DNA from: Clusia tigrina
Taxonomy: Eukaryota; Arthropoda; Insecta; Diptera; Clusiidae
NCBI GenBank assembly: GCA_920105625.2
Contig: OV050032.1
Coordinates: forward strand, 75,497,879-75,561,878
DNA: 64,000 nt
Direction of reading: 5' to 3'
In this document: in pieces, positions 34,634 through 46,329 of the stretch
How the letters are laid out: each line of letters begins with the position of its first letter
Numbering within the stretch: the first letter of the stretch is position 1
Program-made: the position numbers and the translations under genes
Notes under the pieces: model-generated
Seen by the model: the letters and a program-made list of their open reading frames with translations, nothing else
The model's database searches: none
Told to the model about the DNA's origin: nothing

Positions 34634-37600
34634 TTACTCTGTTTTAAATCTACCCGACCTCCGAAGAAGTAGAAGTAGATCCTGTGGTGCCAAGGAGCCA
34701 AGTTGGTTACTCCTCAGCACATCAGTGCCAAAAATCCCGAACCTGATTCGAGCAAAGGCAGGGCAGACGCAAAGAAAATGGTCCGCCGTCTCGTCTTCCT
34801 CTCCACAGACTGGGCACAGCGCACTGTCTGATATGCCAATCCTTTCCTTGTGCCTAGCCCATAGAAAGTGCCCTGTCATCACGCCAACCAACAACCTGCA
34901 GTCCCTCCTACCTAAAGATAGAAGGAACCGTGACCATCGGTCAGAGATAGCAGGTAGCATAATTTTCGGCCATCCGCAGCCTCTCTCAGCCCGCCATGCT
35001 CGCTTGTGGGTCGAAACAACCCACTTGTTTGCAGTGGCCTTGATGGCAGCGGAAGGGAGTGGCAGAACAGGCTCAGGGCCAATAAAAACAGCCTCGGAGC
35101 CCATCCTGGCCAGGAGTCAGAGGTCTCGTTACCCGCAATGCCAGCGTGTCCCGGGACCCAAGTCAACGTCAGACTATTATGTTTTCCAACACAATTTAGC
35201 CTGGATTTGCAGGACCTGACTATCGTGGAAGTGGTGGTCGGACTATCCAAGGCCATGAGCGCAGCTTGGCTGTCACTGCAGACACAAATAGATTTGCCTT
35301 TCCACCTGTTTTCCACAACAAAGTCCATCGCCTCAAGTATCGCATACACCTCCGCCTGAAACACAGACGCATGCAGACCAAGGGCAAAGAACCGACGGGT
35401 CCCGCAGGATTCCACGAAGACATCAGAACCTGAACCTTCTTCGGTCCTGGAGCCATCAGTGAAAATACGGCAGCAGTGTTTGCCGGGCTCGTTATCGGGA
35501 TCTAACCATGAACGAGCCTCTGGCAGCAACACATTGTACCGCTTTTCTAGTATGACGGTTGACGACATGGAGTCCGGGGGCATAGACAGGATTGCAGAAT
35601 CGATGTCAGTGCCTGCGCCGTCGTCCAACATCGAGCACACCCCATACCAGTGGCCACTATGTTTCACTCTGCAGATGGCCTTAATGGCCTCTCCGCGGAT
35701 GAAGACATCTAGTGGCGGGAGATTCACCAAAGCATCAAGTGCCGGGCCTGGAGTAGTCGGAAATGCTCCGGTACAACATATGGCCACAGCACGTTGTAGT
35801 TTTGATAGAGCTTTTTTGACCCCTACAAGAGAGAGTCTGCTCATCCAAACCATCGATGCATAGGTGATAATAGGTCTTACCATAGCTGTATAGATCCATA
35901 GGACCTTACTAGGGGAAAGACCCCATGTCTTACCAAATATTCCCTTACACTGCCAAAAAACTGACAGTGCTTTGGATGTCTTCAGTTCGACATGTGTTTT
36001 CCAAAGAAGTTTGTTATCAAGGATGACTCCAAGATATTTGATTTCCTTGGATAGCTGAATAGTGACTCCTTTCAGTGTAGGCAGAATAAGTCCATCAAGC
36101 TTTCTCCTTCTGGTAAAGAGGACAATACCAGTCTTGACAGGATTAGCCGATAGCCCATTCGCACTGCACCAAGTGTCAATCATATCCAGAGTACTCTGCA
36201 CCCTTCTGCAGACAATCATAAGGGATGGACCTGTCACAAGACAGCCAACATCATCCGCATATGCCTGAGCGTATACCCCCGAGTCATTAATGGCGTTAAG
36301 CAGGGGATCGATTACCATGCACCAGAGCAATGGAGACAGTACCCCACCTTGGGGACAGCCTCTATTAACCCCAGACGACACCAGCAAATCTTCCTCCGCC
36401 CGCACCGTTATGATTCTCTGGGCCAGCATTGAACGTATCCAATTTACTAGGACCCGGTCTACGCCATGCCGCCTAGCAGAGCCGCACATACTGTCGAAAG
36501 TAACATTGTCAAACGCACCCTCTATGTCCACAAAGACGCCTATTGCGTATTCTTTCCTGTCGATGGCTCGCTCTATCCTTCCAACAAGGTTTTGCAGAGC
36601 CGTCTCGCAGGATTTTCCGCTTTGATAGGCATGCTGAAATGGAGATAGTGGATGCGTCTTCAGAGACTCCCTACGCATGCGAAGCTCCACCAGCCGTTCT
36701 AAACTTTTTAGCATGAACGAGGTCATACTAATAGGTCTGAAGCTCTTGGGATTGGTGTAGTCGTCTCTTCCAACCTTAGGAATGAAGGCAACCCTCACCA
36801 TCTTCCAAGAGCGTGGTACATAGGCCAGTGCGAGACATGCAGTGAAGATCTTCTTCAGTGTTGCCATCACTAGCTCAATGCCTTCCTTCAACACAATCGG
36901 ATATATGCCATCCAGTCCGGGCGACTTGAAGTTGTCAAAGGATTTGATAGCAAATCCAATAGCAGTCTCATTCGCCACAGTTCTGGCGACATACCAATCA
37001 TGTCGAGAGGGCGCAGCTGCCCTGACAACATTTCCGACCAAAGGTGGTTGTTGACGGGCTATGCTTACCTGATTTCCTGGAAAGTGTGACTCCAACAGCA
37101 AGCTGAGTGTCTCACTTTGCCTCTCCGTATAGGAGCCATCAGGTTTCCTGAGCGACCCCAGCTTAGCGGTTTGGTCCTTTTTCAGGACTTTCACCAGTTT
37201 TGCCGTGTCACTCAGGGATTCGATATCACTGCAGAAGTCTCTAAAAGAAGTCCTTTTCGAGTCCCGAATTAGCTTCTTGTAGTCCCTCTGAACACGTCGA
37301 TATCGTTCCCAGTCCTCGTCAAGATTCGTCTTGAGGGCCCGGTTGAGGAGTTTTCTAGACTCACGCCTCAGCACCTGAAGCTCTCGGTTCCACCATGGAA
37401 CAGGAGTCCGGCTAAGAGGAGGTCTAATTGGGCAGGCTAGCTCGAAGCAGTTTGTTAGAGCGGTGTTGAGATGCTCAACAGCCGCCTCAATGTTCTGCTC
37501 CTTGCGAAGTCTCAGTGGCGTCACGTGATTGCTACGCAGTGCCTCCCTGAACTTCGGCCAGTCTGTTTTTCTTGGGTTTCTGGTGGGCAATGGCATCTGC

Positions 37601-38322
37601 GCCCGCTCGCCACACTGAAACTCAATGTATCTGTGGTCCGAGCACGAGTCTTCAGCGAGGACCCTCCAGTTGTTGATCGACCACCCCAGTCTTGGATTTG
37701 ACAGGGTGACGTCAATTACCTCCTGCCTTCTCGCAGTCACAAAAGTAGGCTGCCTGCCTACATTGTGGATGCTCAGGCTGGAGGAGGCAATATACTCGAA
37801 AAGTCGAGAGCCCCGCTCATTGCACTTGCTGCTGCCCCAGATCGTATGCTGGGTATTAGCATCGCAGCAAAGAACCAGACCAAGACCGCGCCGCTCACAG
37901 AACCCTACGAGAGTAGCGACCTTCCCATGTGGTGGCGCCTCCAAAGCATCGTAAGGAAAGTAAGCAGATGCAATCACAAACCTCGACCATCCGTGCATAC
38001 TCTTAAAACTAATCTCTGCCGCAACCAGATCCTGACAACAGAATGCGTCAAGGCAGGTCGCTGCGAGATGGGATGATATTATAAGGCCGGCTCTTGGTCT
38101 AATCGAGTTTCTGTCATATAATATCGTGGCCCCTTTCAACAAGCCAAGGCCACAGAGGCGACCCCTAAAGACCCAGGGCTCTTGTACTGTTGTTATGTGA
38201 GGTGATGTGTGCAGCTGGGTGAGTCGTCTACTTAGGAGTACAGTAGCGGCTTTAGAATGCTGCAAGTTGATCTGCGTTACCGTCAAAGGACGATAGCTAC
38301 GAGAATCGTCCGAGCCACTCAT
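34634..38322 (-). pseudogene. LINE copy 2 ORF2: endonuclease / reverse transcriptase / RNase H, one frameshift
   Basis: The polyprotein is about 1230 codons. It starts at ATG 38322-38320, which overlaps the ORF1 stop as ATGA. The endonuclease is at residues about 10-230 (VTQINLQHSKAAT, QEPWVFRGR, WSINNWRVLAEDSCSDHRYI). The RT spans about 500-760, with FRPISMTSFMLKSLERL, NRGCPQGGVLSPLLW and catalytic AYADDVGCL near 687. RNase H is at about 950-1075 with FTDGSRTEEG, FQAEVYAILEAMD, CSDSQAALMAL and GHAGIAGNETSD, covering the D-E-D-H set. A one-base deletion near 35114-35116 shifts the frame; the rest, with zinc knuckle CPVCGEEDETADHFLCVC, is open at 34634-35104. Everything upstream of the lesion is free of stops, so the element died recently. 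Confidence 0.95.
38319..38322 (-). promoter_or_regulatory. ATGA stop-start overlap of LINE ORF1 and ORF2
   Basis: The ORF2 ATG (38322-38320) and the ORF1 TGA (38321-38319) share two bases. In copies 1 and 3 the same place reads GTAAG, so the ORF2 start is lost there. Confidence 0.9.
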
Positions 38323-39641
38323 CTGGGAAAGACATGAAAGGTCACAGTCCCAAAGAAGAGACTCAGACGGCTCCGGTACCGAGAAACCATGACATCAACA
38401 GTGGCCTCGTCCACTCGCACCACAAGACTAGCACCTTCTTTACCATCCCGGTTGCTACCCCTGGTGTGCGAAAGAACTCTCCAAAGCCTCGTGTTGATGC
38501 CAGGGTTCTGAGCACGCAGACAAGAAAGGACATCTGTGGTCGTCAGATCGGGATCCGGAATCCAGCAGATGGCCTTCCTGAGGGACACGCCTGCTTCGCT
38601 ATAGACCGCGAAGCGAGTGGTCCCCATGGGGGGCACGTCCTTGACTGCACCCCTGAGCCAATCAAAGTTGGCCTGAGACGCGCACGACACCTGTAGAGTG
38701 CCGTCCTTTGTCTCATAGCCCCTCGCATTAGCTTCAGGACCGGAGGCAATGACGCGACGCATCAGATGACCTTTGCAGTGTTTTATTTCTGCATCAGTCA
38801 GCTGATGGTCAGGCCCCAGCTTCCCAATCACCGCCATTGGTTGCGGGCCGTTAGAATTCTCGCTGTACGATGGCTTGGCTGCACCTTTGGAAGTGCTTGG
38901 GCGAAAGTCCAGCTCACCACCCGCCACTGGCAGAGATTTCGCCGGGCAGATGGTTTTGCTGGATACGAGCGGCTGGGCAAGTTGCAGCTTATTGGCAACA
39001 TTCTTCCCCGCCACATTAGCCGCCACCGAGGTTTCGCTCGTACCATTTGGGGTCGTGGCGCCACCAGCAGTAACAGCTGCAGGGCAGGTGGGAATGCTGT
39101 TTTCAGCAACAATCTTCCGCCGCTTACCTCGCGAGCGAGCTTTCGGAGCGGTCAATCCCTCCGCAGGCTCGGTGGCTTCCGTGGGTGTCACTTCCGCCGA
39201 CCTGGGCCTTTTGGAGGGAGTCGACACAGAAGGGCCGGCAGAGCCACGTGAGGATTTCTCCTGCACGAGCCTATCAAGCCGCTTCTTTCTCTGTCTCCTC
39301 GCTTGTGTTCTCGTTACCCTAGAACCATTGGTAGGTCGTTCCGCCACTGTGGTGACTTCCCGACGCAGGCCCTCTGGATCCAGGGTACGTTCCTCCGTCT
39401 CTGAAGAAGAAGAGATTGCGGTAACAATCCCCGTCTCCTCCAGGATGCGCTCTCGCTGATAAAGGCGAGAGACTTTAGCGATGGTTGGGACCTCAGAATC
39501 CGTGCCCCTGCCGCCGAAGCGGGTGGATTTCCACATGCGTGGGTTCCACCTGGAGTAATAAATATTTTTTTGTCCATCGCCAGACAGTGGTTTTTGTTCG
39601 GGACTCCTCCCTAGCCAGTTTGGTCCGCGGATGGTACCCAT
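38319..39641 (-). CDS. LINE copy 2 ORF1 protein (440 aa), intact
   Basis: The frame is uninterrupted from ATG 39641 to TGA 38321-38319. The first 130 residues are charged; residues about 130-270 are rich in Pro, Ala, Thr and Lys with basic clusters (RSRGKRRK) that could bind nucleic acid or target the nucleus. The C-terminal part (about 285-440: TDAEIKHCKGHLMRRV, FAVYSEAGVSLRKAICWIPD, RLSLFFGTVTFHVFPR) looks like the DUF4780 family found in LINE ORF1 proteins. I see no CCHC knuckle. The role would be RNA binding in the LINE particle. The stop overlaps the ORF2 start (ATGA), which suggests ORF2 is made by termination-reinitiation. Confidence 0.9.
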   Translation of the reverse strand: MGTIRGPNWLGRSPEQKPLSGDGQKNIYYSRWNPRMWKSTRFGGRGTDSEVPTIAKVSRLYQRERILEETGIVTAISSSSETEERTLDPEGLRREVTTVAERPTNGSRVTRTQARRQRKKRLDRLVQEKSSRGSAGPSVSTPSKRPRSAEVTPTEATEPAEGLTAPKARSRGKRRKIVAENSIPTCPAAVTAGGATTPNGTSETSVAANVAGKNVANKLQLAQPLVSSKTICPAKSLPVAGGELDFRPSTSKGAAKPSYSENSNGPQPMAVIGKLGPDHQLTDAEIKHCKGHLMRRVIASGPEANARGYETKDGTLQVSCASQANFDWLRGAVKDVPPMGTTRFAVYSEAGVSLRKAICWIPDPDLTTTDVLSCLRAQNPGINTRLWRVLSHTRGSNRDGKEGASLVVRVDEATVDVMVSRYRSRLSLFFGTVTFHVFPR

Positions 39642-39800
39642 TCTCTATACCATCATTGTGATAGACAGACAGCCATAACTCCCGCCCCTCCTAAGAGGTT
39701 CAGAAGTAATGTCATTTGCCTACCAAAGGTCCCCCTATCCGCCACCTGGGGACGCGTCCGATGGGATGTCAGGCAAATCCAACACGGAGGTTGACAAGTA

Positions 39801-40844
39801 CTTACAATGAGCACACCACATTTAATAAGCTGCATGCATTACACTGGTAAGTAGCTAATAGTATTTTAGAATTCTCAATACAATTGCTAGTACACATCCG
39901 TCCTGAGCTTCAAAGTTTGTCATACTCACTATTCATTTAATTTGATTAAAATGTAAGTCCAATTCAGTGATGTTTTATACAAAATACTATTAACACTGTT
40001 TGATAATATTCAATTCTATTGCGTCCACAAGGGAGGTTTAAAGGTGTCTTAGATCATGGATGTGTTGCTGTTTACTGCGAACGTGTTCTACAATGGCCGA
40101 CATCCGTAGAACAGCTAAACTTTTTCATGTCAGCAAAAATGTGTTTGCCTTTTTTAATCTCATTAATCTTATAGCCAATTCGTAAATCTCATTACACATC
40201 CGTCTCGCAGAGTGTTTTGCACATGCAGATTAGTTCATAATATGGATGTATTTCCAGTTGATTTTTGTTTTATAATCTCATATAATAAAAGCGTTACTAA
40301 TTTTCTCAAAGTTAAATCCGAACTGATTAGTGGAAGAACTTAGAGTGACTTCGGTTATCAGAACCACTGGAATGAGTATACTCCTAGAGGGCAATGAAGT
40401 AATAAGACTTGTCGCTGGCGTCATTTTCGCTAATTATATTTTTATTTCGACTAAATTAAGTTGGAGGGTCTTTAGTGTACATCATTGCTGATAATAGTTC
40501 AGGATATAATGGATCTATTTTTTATGTATTTTATTTATTATGTGCTTTCTTTATTGTTCATCAAAATACTCTAGATCAGGTTTGATTATCAAGCTGTAAG
40601 GATGCCGGTCCCTTTGTTTTCCCTTTAGTTGGAACCATTATATATTAATATCATGACAACACCAGCTGATTATGGTATTTATTACCACCGTTTGCCCATG
40701 CCCATTATTTTTAATTAGTTCACTGTATTCACATAGATGCCGTAGTTGTGATAAATACTACAAAGGATACCCAAACGTAAAAGTTGCATACTATTGCATA
40801 AGGTCAGAACCAAGAGAGACACTAGAATTTGATCTTGTATCGGT
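39801..40844. other. Array unit 0 spacer between LINE copies 2 and 3
   Basis: Noncoding sequence matches 47450-48390, 51780-52510 and 63020-63955 of the other units, more diverged than these are from each other. No gene is supported. It ends at GATCTTGTATCGGT, where LINE copy 3 begins. Confidence 0.8.
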
Positions 40845-40935
40845 TTTTTTAAAATTTTTTTTTGTCGGAACAATCTTGTAAGCGCAGCACTCAGACAGAG
40901 TATATATCCATTGTGCTGCACTTAAGGTTCCCTTT

Positions 40936-43900
40936 TTACTCTGCTTTAAATCTACCCGACCTCCGAAGAAATAGAAGTAGATCCTGTGGTGCCAAGGAGC
41001 CAAGTTGGTTACTCCTCAGCACATCAGTACCAAAAATCCCAAACCTGATTCGAGCAAAGGCAGGGCACAGCGCACTGTCTGATATGCCAATCCTTTCCAT
41101 GCGCCTAGCACATAGAAAGTGCCCCGTCATCACGCCAACCAACAGCCTGCAGTCCCTCCTACCTAAAGATAGAAGGGACCGTGGCCATTGGTCAGAGATA
41201 ACAGGTAGCATAATTTTCGTCCATCCGCAGCCTCTCTCAACCCGCCATGCTCGCTTGTGGGTCGAAACAACCCATTTGTTTGCAGTGGCTTTGATGACAG
41301 CAGAACGGAGTCGCAGAACAGGCTCAGGGCCAATAAAAACAGACTCAGAGCCCATCCTGGCCAAAGAGTCAGAGGTCTCGATACCCGCAATCCCAGCGTG
41401 TCCCGGTACCCAAGTCAGCGTCAGACTATTATGTTTTCCAACATAATTTAGCGTGGATTTGCAGGACCTGACTATCGTGGAAGTGGTGGTAGGACTATCC
41501 AAGGCCATGAGCGCAGCTTGGCTGTCACTGGAGACACAAATATATTTGCCTTTCCACCTGTTTTCCACAACAAAGTCCATTGCCTCAAGTATCGCATGCA
41601 CCTCCGCCTGACACAGACGCAAGCAGACCAAGGGCAAAGAACCGACAGGTCGCACATGATTCCACGAAGACACCAGAGCCTGAACCGTCTTAAGTCCTGG
41701 AGCCATCAGTGAATATACGGCAGCAGTGTTTGCCGAGCTCGTTCTCGGGATCTAACCATGAACGAGACTCTGGCAGCAACACATTGTACCGCTTTTCTAG
41801 TATGACGGTTGATGACATGGAGTCCAGGGGCATGTCAGTGCCTGCGCCGTCGTCCAATATCGAATACACCCCATACCAGTGGCCACTATGTTTCACTCTG
41901 CAGATGGCCTTAACGGCCTCTCCGCGGATGAAGATATCTAGTGGAGGGAGATTCACCAGAGCATCAAGTGCCGGGCCTGGAGTAGTCGGAAATGCTCCAG
42001 TACAACATATGGCCATGGTTGTAGTCTTGATAGAGCTTTTTTGACCTTTACAAGAGAGAATCTGCTCATCCAAACCACCGATGCATAGGTTATAATAGGT
42101 CTTACCATACCTGTATAGATCCATAGAGCCTTACTAGGGGAAAGACTTCATGTCTTACAAAAAACACCCTTACACTGCCAGAAAACTGACAGTACTTTGG
42201 ATGTCTTCAGTTCGACATGTGTTTTCCAAAGAAGTTTGTTATCAAGGATGACTCCAAGATATTTGATTTCCTTGGATAGCAGGATAGTGACTCCTTTTAG
42301 TGTAGGCAGAATAAGTCCATCAAATTTTCTCCTTCTGATAAAGAGGACAATACCAGTCTTGACAGGATTAACCGATAGCCCATTGGCACTGCACCAAGTA
42401 TTAATCATATCCAGAGTTCTCTGCACCCTTCTGCAGACAATCATAAGGGATGGACCTATTACAAGACAGCCAACATCATCCGCTGGTTGGTGTAGTCGTC
42501 TCTTCCAACCTTAGGAATGAAAGCAACCCTCACAATCCTCCAAGAGCGTGGTACATAGGCCAGCGCGAGACATGCAATGAAGATCTTCTTCAGTGCTGCC
42601 AACACTAACTCATTGCCTTCCTTCAACACAATCGTTTATATGCCATCCAGTCCAGGCGATTTGAAGCTGTCAAAGGATTTGATAGCAAATCTAATGGCAG
42701 CCTCATTCGCCACAGTTCTGGCGACATACCAATCATGTCGAGAGGGTGTAGCTGCCCTGACAACAGTTCCAACCAAAGGTTGTTGTTTACGGGCTATGCT
42801 TACCTGATTTCCTGGAAAGTGTGACTCCAACAGCAAGCTGAGTGTCTCACTTTGCCTCTCCGTATAGGAGCCATCAGGTTTCCTGAGCGACCCCAGCTTA
42901 GCCGTTTAGTCCTTTTTCAGGACTTTGACCAGTTTTGCCGTGTCACTCAGGGATTCGATATCACTGCAGAAATCTCTAAAGGAACCCTATTTCGAGTCCC
43001 GAATTAGCTTCTTGTAGTCCCTCTGAACACGTCGATTTCGTTCCCAGTCCTCATGAAGATTCGTCTTGAGGGCCCGGTTGAGGAGTTTTCTAGACTCATA
43101 CCTCAGCCTCTGAAGCTCTCGATTCCACTATGGAGCAGGAGTCCGGCTAAGAGGAGGTCTAGTTGGTCAGGCTAGCTCGAAGCTGTTTGTTAGAGCAGTG
43201 TTGAGATGTTCAACAGCAATGTTTTGTTCCTTGCGAAGTTTCAGTGGCGTCACGTACTTGCTACGCAGTGCCTCCCTAAACTTTGGCCAGTTTGTTTTTC
43301 TTGGGTTTCTGGTGGGCAATGGCATCTGCGGCTGCTCGCCACAATGAAACTCAATGTATCTGTGGTCCGAGCACGAGTCTTCGGCGATGACCCTCCAGTT
43401 GTTGATCGACCATCCTAGTCTTGGATTTGATAGGGTGACGTCAATTACCTCCTGCCTTCTCGTAGTCACAAAAGTAGGCTGCTTGCCTACATTGTGGATG
43501 TTCCGGCTGAGGAGGCAATATACTCGAAAAGTCGAGAGCCCCGTTCATTACTTGCTGCCCCAGATCGTATGCTGGGCATTATCATCGCACCAAAGAACAA
43601 CACCAAGATTGCGCCGCTCACAGAACCCTACGAGAGTAGCTACCTTCCCAGGTGGTGGCGCCTCCAAAGCATCGTAAGGAAAGTAAGCAGATGCAATCTG
43701 GAACCTCGACCATCCGTGCATACTCTTGAAACTAATCTCTTCCGCAACCAGATCCTGACAACTAAATTGGCAAGGCAGGTCGCTGCGAGATGGGATGATG
43801 TTATAAGACCGGCTCTAGGTCTAATCGAGTTTCTGTCATATAATATCGTGGCTCCATTGAACGGGCCAAGGCCACAGAGGCGACCCCTAAAGACCCAGGG

Positions 43901-44050
43901 CTCTTGTACTGTTGTTATGTGGGGTGATGTGTGCAGCAGGGTGAGTTGTCTACTTAGGAGTACAGTAGCGGCTTTAGAATGCTGCAAGTTAATCTGCGTA
44001 ACCGTCAAAGGACGATAGCTACTAGAGTCGTCCGAGCCACTTACCTAGGA
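40936..44050 (-). pseudogene. LINE copy 3 ORF2, broken and deleted
   Basis: Pieces on the minus strand: endonuclease (43640-44008, 43167-43469), linker with shared stops (for example before WNRELQ), an RT lacking its core, and RNase H plus tail (41690-42124, 40936-41706). The tail frame of 256 codons is nearly identical to that in copy 1. It has further deletions of its own, such as about nine bases near 43555. No product is expected. Confidence 0.88.
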
Positions 44051-45140
44051 AAGACATGAAAAGTGACAGTCCCACAGAAGAGACTCAGACGGCTCCGGTA
44101 CCGAGAAACCATCACATCAACAGAGGCCTCATCTATTTGCACCACAAGACTAGCACCTGCTTTACCATCCAGGTTGCTACCCCTGGTGTGCGAAAGAACT
44201 CGCCAAAGCCTCGTGTTGATGCCAGGGTTCCGAGCACGCAGACAGGAAAGGACATCTGCGGTCGACAGATGGGGATCTGGAATCCAGCAGATGACCTTCC
44301 TGAGGGACACGCCTGCTTCACTATAGACCGCGAAGCGAGTGGTCCCCATGGGGGCACGTCATTGACTACACCGCTGAGCCAATCAAAGTTGGCCAGAGAC
44401 GCACACGACACCTTTAGAGTGCCGTCCTTTGTCTCATAGCCCTTCGCATTAGCTTCAGGACCGGAGGCAATGACGCGACGCATCAGATGACCTTTGCAGT
44501 ATTTTATCTCTGCATCAGTCAGCCGATGGTCAGACCCCAGCTTCCCAATGATCGCCATTGGTTGCGGGCCGGTAGCCTTCTCGCTGTACGATGGCTTGGC
44601 TGCACCTTTGGAAGTGCTTGGGGAAAGTCCAGCTCACCACACTCCACTGGCAAAGACTTTGCCGGGCAGATGGTTTTTCTGGGTGCGAGGGGCTGGGCAG
44701 ACTGCAGCTTTCCGGGAACATTCTTCCCCGCCACATTAGCCGCCACCGTGGTTTCGCTCGTACCCTTTGGGGTCGTCAGCAGTAACAACTGCAGGGCAGG
44801 TGCGTATGTTGTTTTCAGCAACAATCTTCCGCCGCTTACCTCGGGAACGAGATTTCGGAGCGGTCAATCCTTACGCAGGCTCGGTGACTTCCGTGGGTGT
44901 CACATCCGCCGACTTAAGCCTTTTGGAGGGCGTTGACACAGAAGGGCCGGCAGAGCCACGTGAGGATTTCTTCTGCACGTGCCTAGCAAGCCGCTTCTTT
45001 CTCTTCCTCTTCGCTTGAGTTCGCGTTGCCCCAGAGCCACTGGTCGGTCGTTCCGCCACTGTGGTGACATCCCGACGCAGGCCCTCTGGATCCAGGGTAC
45101 GTTCCTCCTTCTCTGAAGAAGAAGAGATTGCGGTAACAAC
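44041..45140 (-). pseudogene. LINE copy 3 ORF1, truncated and frameshifted
   Basis: From 45140 the frame follows copy 2 from about residue 70. A deletion near 44620-44640 and another near 44775-44790 change the frame in the Pro/Ala-rich middle. The DUF4780-like C-terminal part is readable in two frames (44133-44558 and 44041-44349). It ends with the same TAA and lost ORF2 start as copy 1. Confidence 0.82.
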
Positions 45141-45150
45141 CGAACCGAGA

Positions 45151-46001
45151 TTGCGGTAATCAAACATTACTTTCAACCAGAACACTGAAAGTAGAGATGA
45201 ACAATGTCATATATAGCTAGAATGCTAGAGTAAAGTGACCATGATGAACACTTAATATCCTCAATAGGAGTGTCAATAATAACTCTAACACTCATCTTAT
45301 ACAATTACTTAAATGTTCGTGCTATACTGGTTGCTCCAGCGAAAGTAAGCTCAACAAGTTAGAAACGTTGAAAAGTATCCTGAACGCGTTCTGGGCTTAT
45401 TAGATTAAACTGTGGACACTGCTTCAAGTTCCAACAAAGTTTCCTATGAAAGCTTCTTCCAACTATCGTCAATGCACCATGGTTCCTTACCAATATCCAG
45501 CCTCATCTAGAATTAGAAGAATTAGAGTAAGTTCCGTTTATAAAAAACGAAGATAACCTTCATAGTAACAGATGTACAAATCACCTTCAGTCGCAGACTC
45601 ATTATGAATGGTAACTATGAAAACTCGTAATTATAAGGAATGTTCCACTGGCCGCGACCTTTCTGGTTTATATTGAAGAATAGTAGTATGTAGAATATAT
45701 CATTGCAAAATGTTTTAAGTCTAAGACAAAATGCAATCAAATAGAAGCTAAGTAGAAAAAAATATAATTTCCTATTTTGATTCATCGTAACTTCGCAGAG
45801 ATACAAAAATTGTAGTCAACTCATCAAAATATCTTCTGACACGTTTAAAATATAAACTATACCAGACGGAATACATAAAATCTTAGTACACAATCGAAAA
45901 CACTTACATTTTCAGTTATAAATCATTGTCTGAAAATAATGTCATTTTATTTTTTTTTATATCATTTATTACTTTCGTTTTATCAAGGAAAACTAAATAT
46001 A
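45151..46001. other. Array unit 0: jockey tail and gene-upstream region
   Basis: It resumes unit sequence at about 45161 (TTTCAACC). Against unit 1 about 750 bp of the jockey remnant are deleted near 45310. Jockey C-terminal codons are at 45330-45560 and its 3' UTR at about 45640-45760. The last 150 bases match the upstream region of the unit 2 gene, including CAGTTATAAATCATTGTCTG. Confidence 0.75.
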
Positions 46002-46319
46002 GTTTTCAACAATACCAGTCTTCCTACATGTACATTTTGCAACTCGGACTATCTCACAACTCCGCACATTCTTTATAACTGTCAAGTAATCAGTCAAATC
46101 CGCCCAGAATTGGGAAACCCTAATCTCAAAGAAATTTTGCAAAACATAAATCAATCCAATATCAAACTTTTCATAAACTTTATTTGCAAATTAAACCTAT
46201 ACTTTGACATATAACACCACAAACAACTGTATTTGTATACCATTGTTACCTACTAAGCTTAAGGCCTTAGATGCTGAAGCTGCATTAAGATAATTTGTAA
46301 TTAATTTAAAATTTATTCA
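46002..46319 (+). mobile_element. 5'-truncated LINE fragment inserted upstream of the unit 1 gene
   Basis: The insertion interrupts CTAAATAT|ATTTTGAAG of the unit, with a candidate 7-bp duplication AAATATA (45995-46001 and 46320-46326). It encodes the last part of a LINE ORF2 with CTFCNSDYLTTPHILYNC, a C-terminal zinc-knuckle pattern, then LRNPEL-like codons and a stop near 46212, then an AT-rich 3' UTR. The family differs from the other LINEs here. Confidence 0.7.
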
Positions 46320-46329
46320 AAATATATAT

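Larger units (their letters stand above)
34552..39790 (-). mobile_element. LINE copy 2, full length and nearly intact
   Basis: A 5239-bp element is flanked by the 10-bp target duplication TTGACAAGTA (34542-34551 and 39791-39800). A T run at 34552-34563 is its A tail on the minus strand. It has two overlapping ORFs: ORF1 complete, ORF2 with one frameshift. The domain order endonuclease, reverse transcriptase, RNase H, zinc knuckle fits I/LOA-type non-LTR elements; the clade is not settled. It sits in the spacer of array unit 0. Confidence 0.95.
40845..45150 (-). mobile_element. LINE copy 3, 5'-truncated, same defective subfamily as copy 1
   Basis: The 3' end is at left with a T-rich tail (40845-40863) and the usual GTCGGAACAATC. 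It shares with copy 1 the deletion in the reverse transcriptase (junction at 42480-42490), the loss of eight codons before RNase H, the loss of the terminal zinc knuckle and many stops. It is truncated at the 5' end in ORF1 (near 45140), where ACCGCAATCTC is doubled at the junction. No target duplication: about 75 bp of unit sequence are missing at the site. Confidence 0.9.

Noticed and set aside
38766..39459. Long antisense frames opposite LINE ORF1 (also 17871-18411 and 34725-35219)
   Set aside because: They are shadows of GC-richer LINE coding sequence on the other strand; no motifs and not kept across copies.
45939..46214. 91-codon frame as a host gene
   Set aside because: Its first 20 codons are AT-rich unit sequence and the rest is a LINE C-terminal knuckle in an insertion absent from other units.
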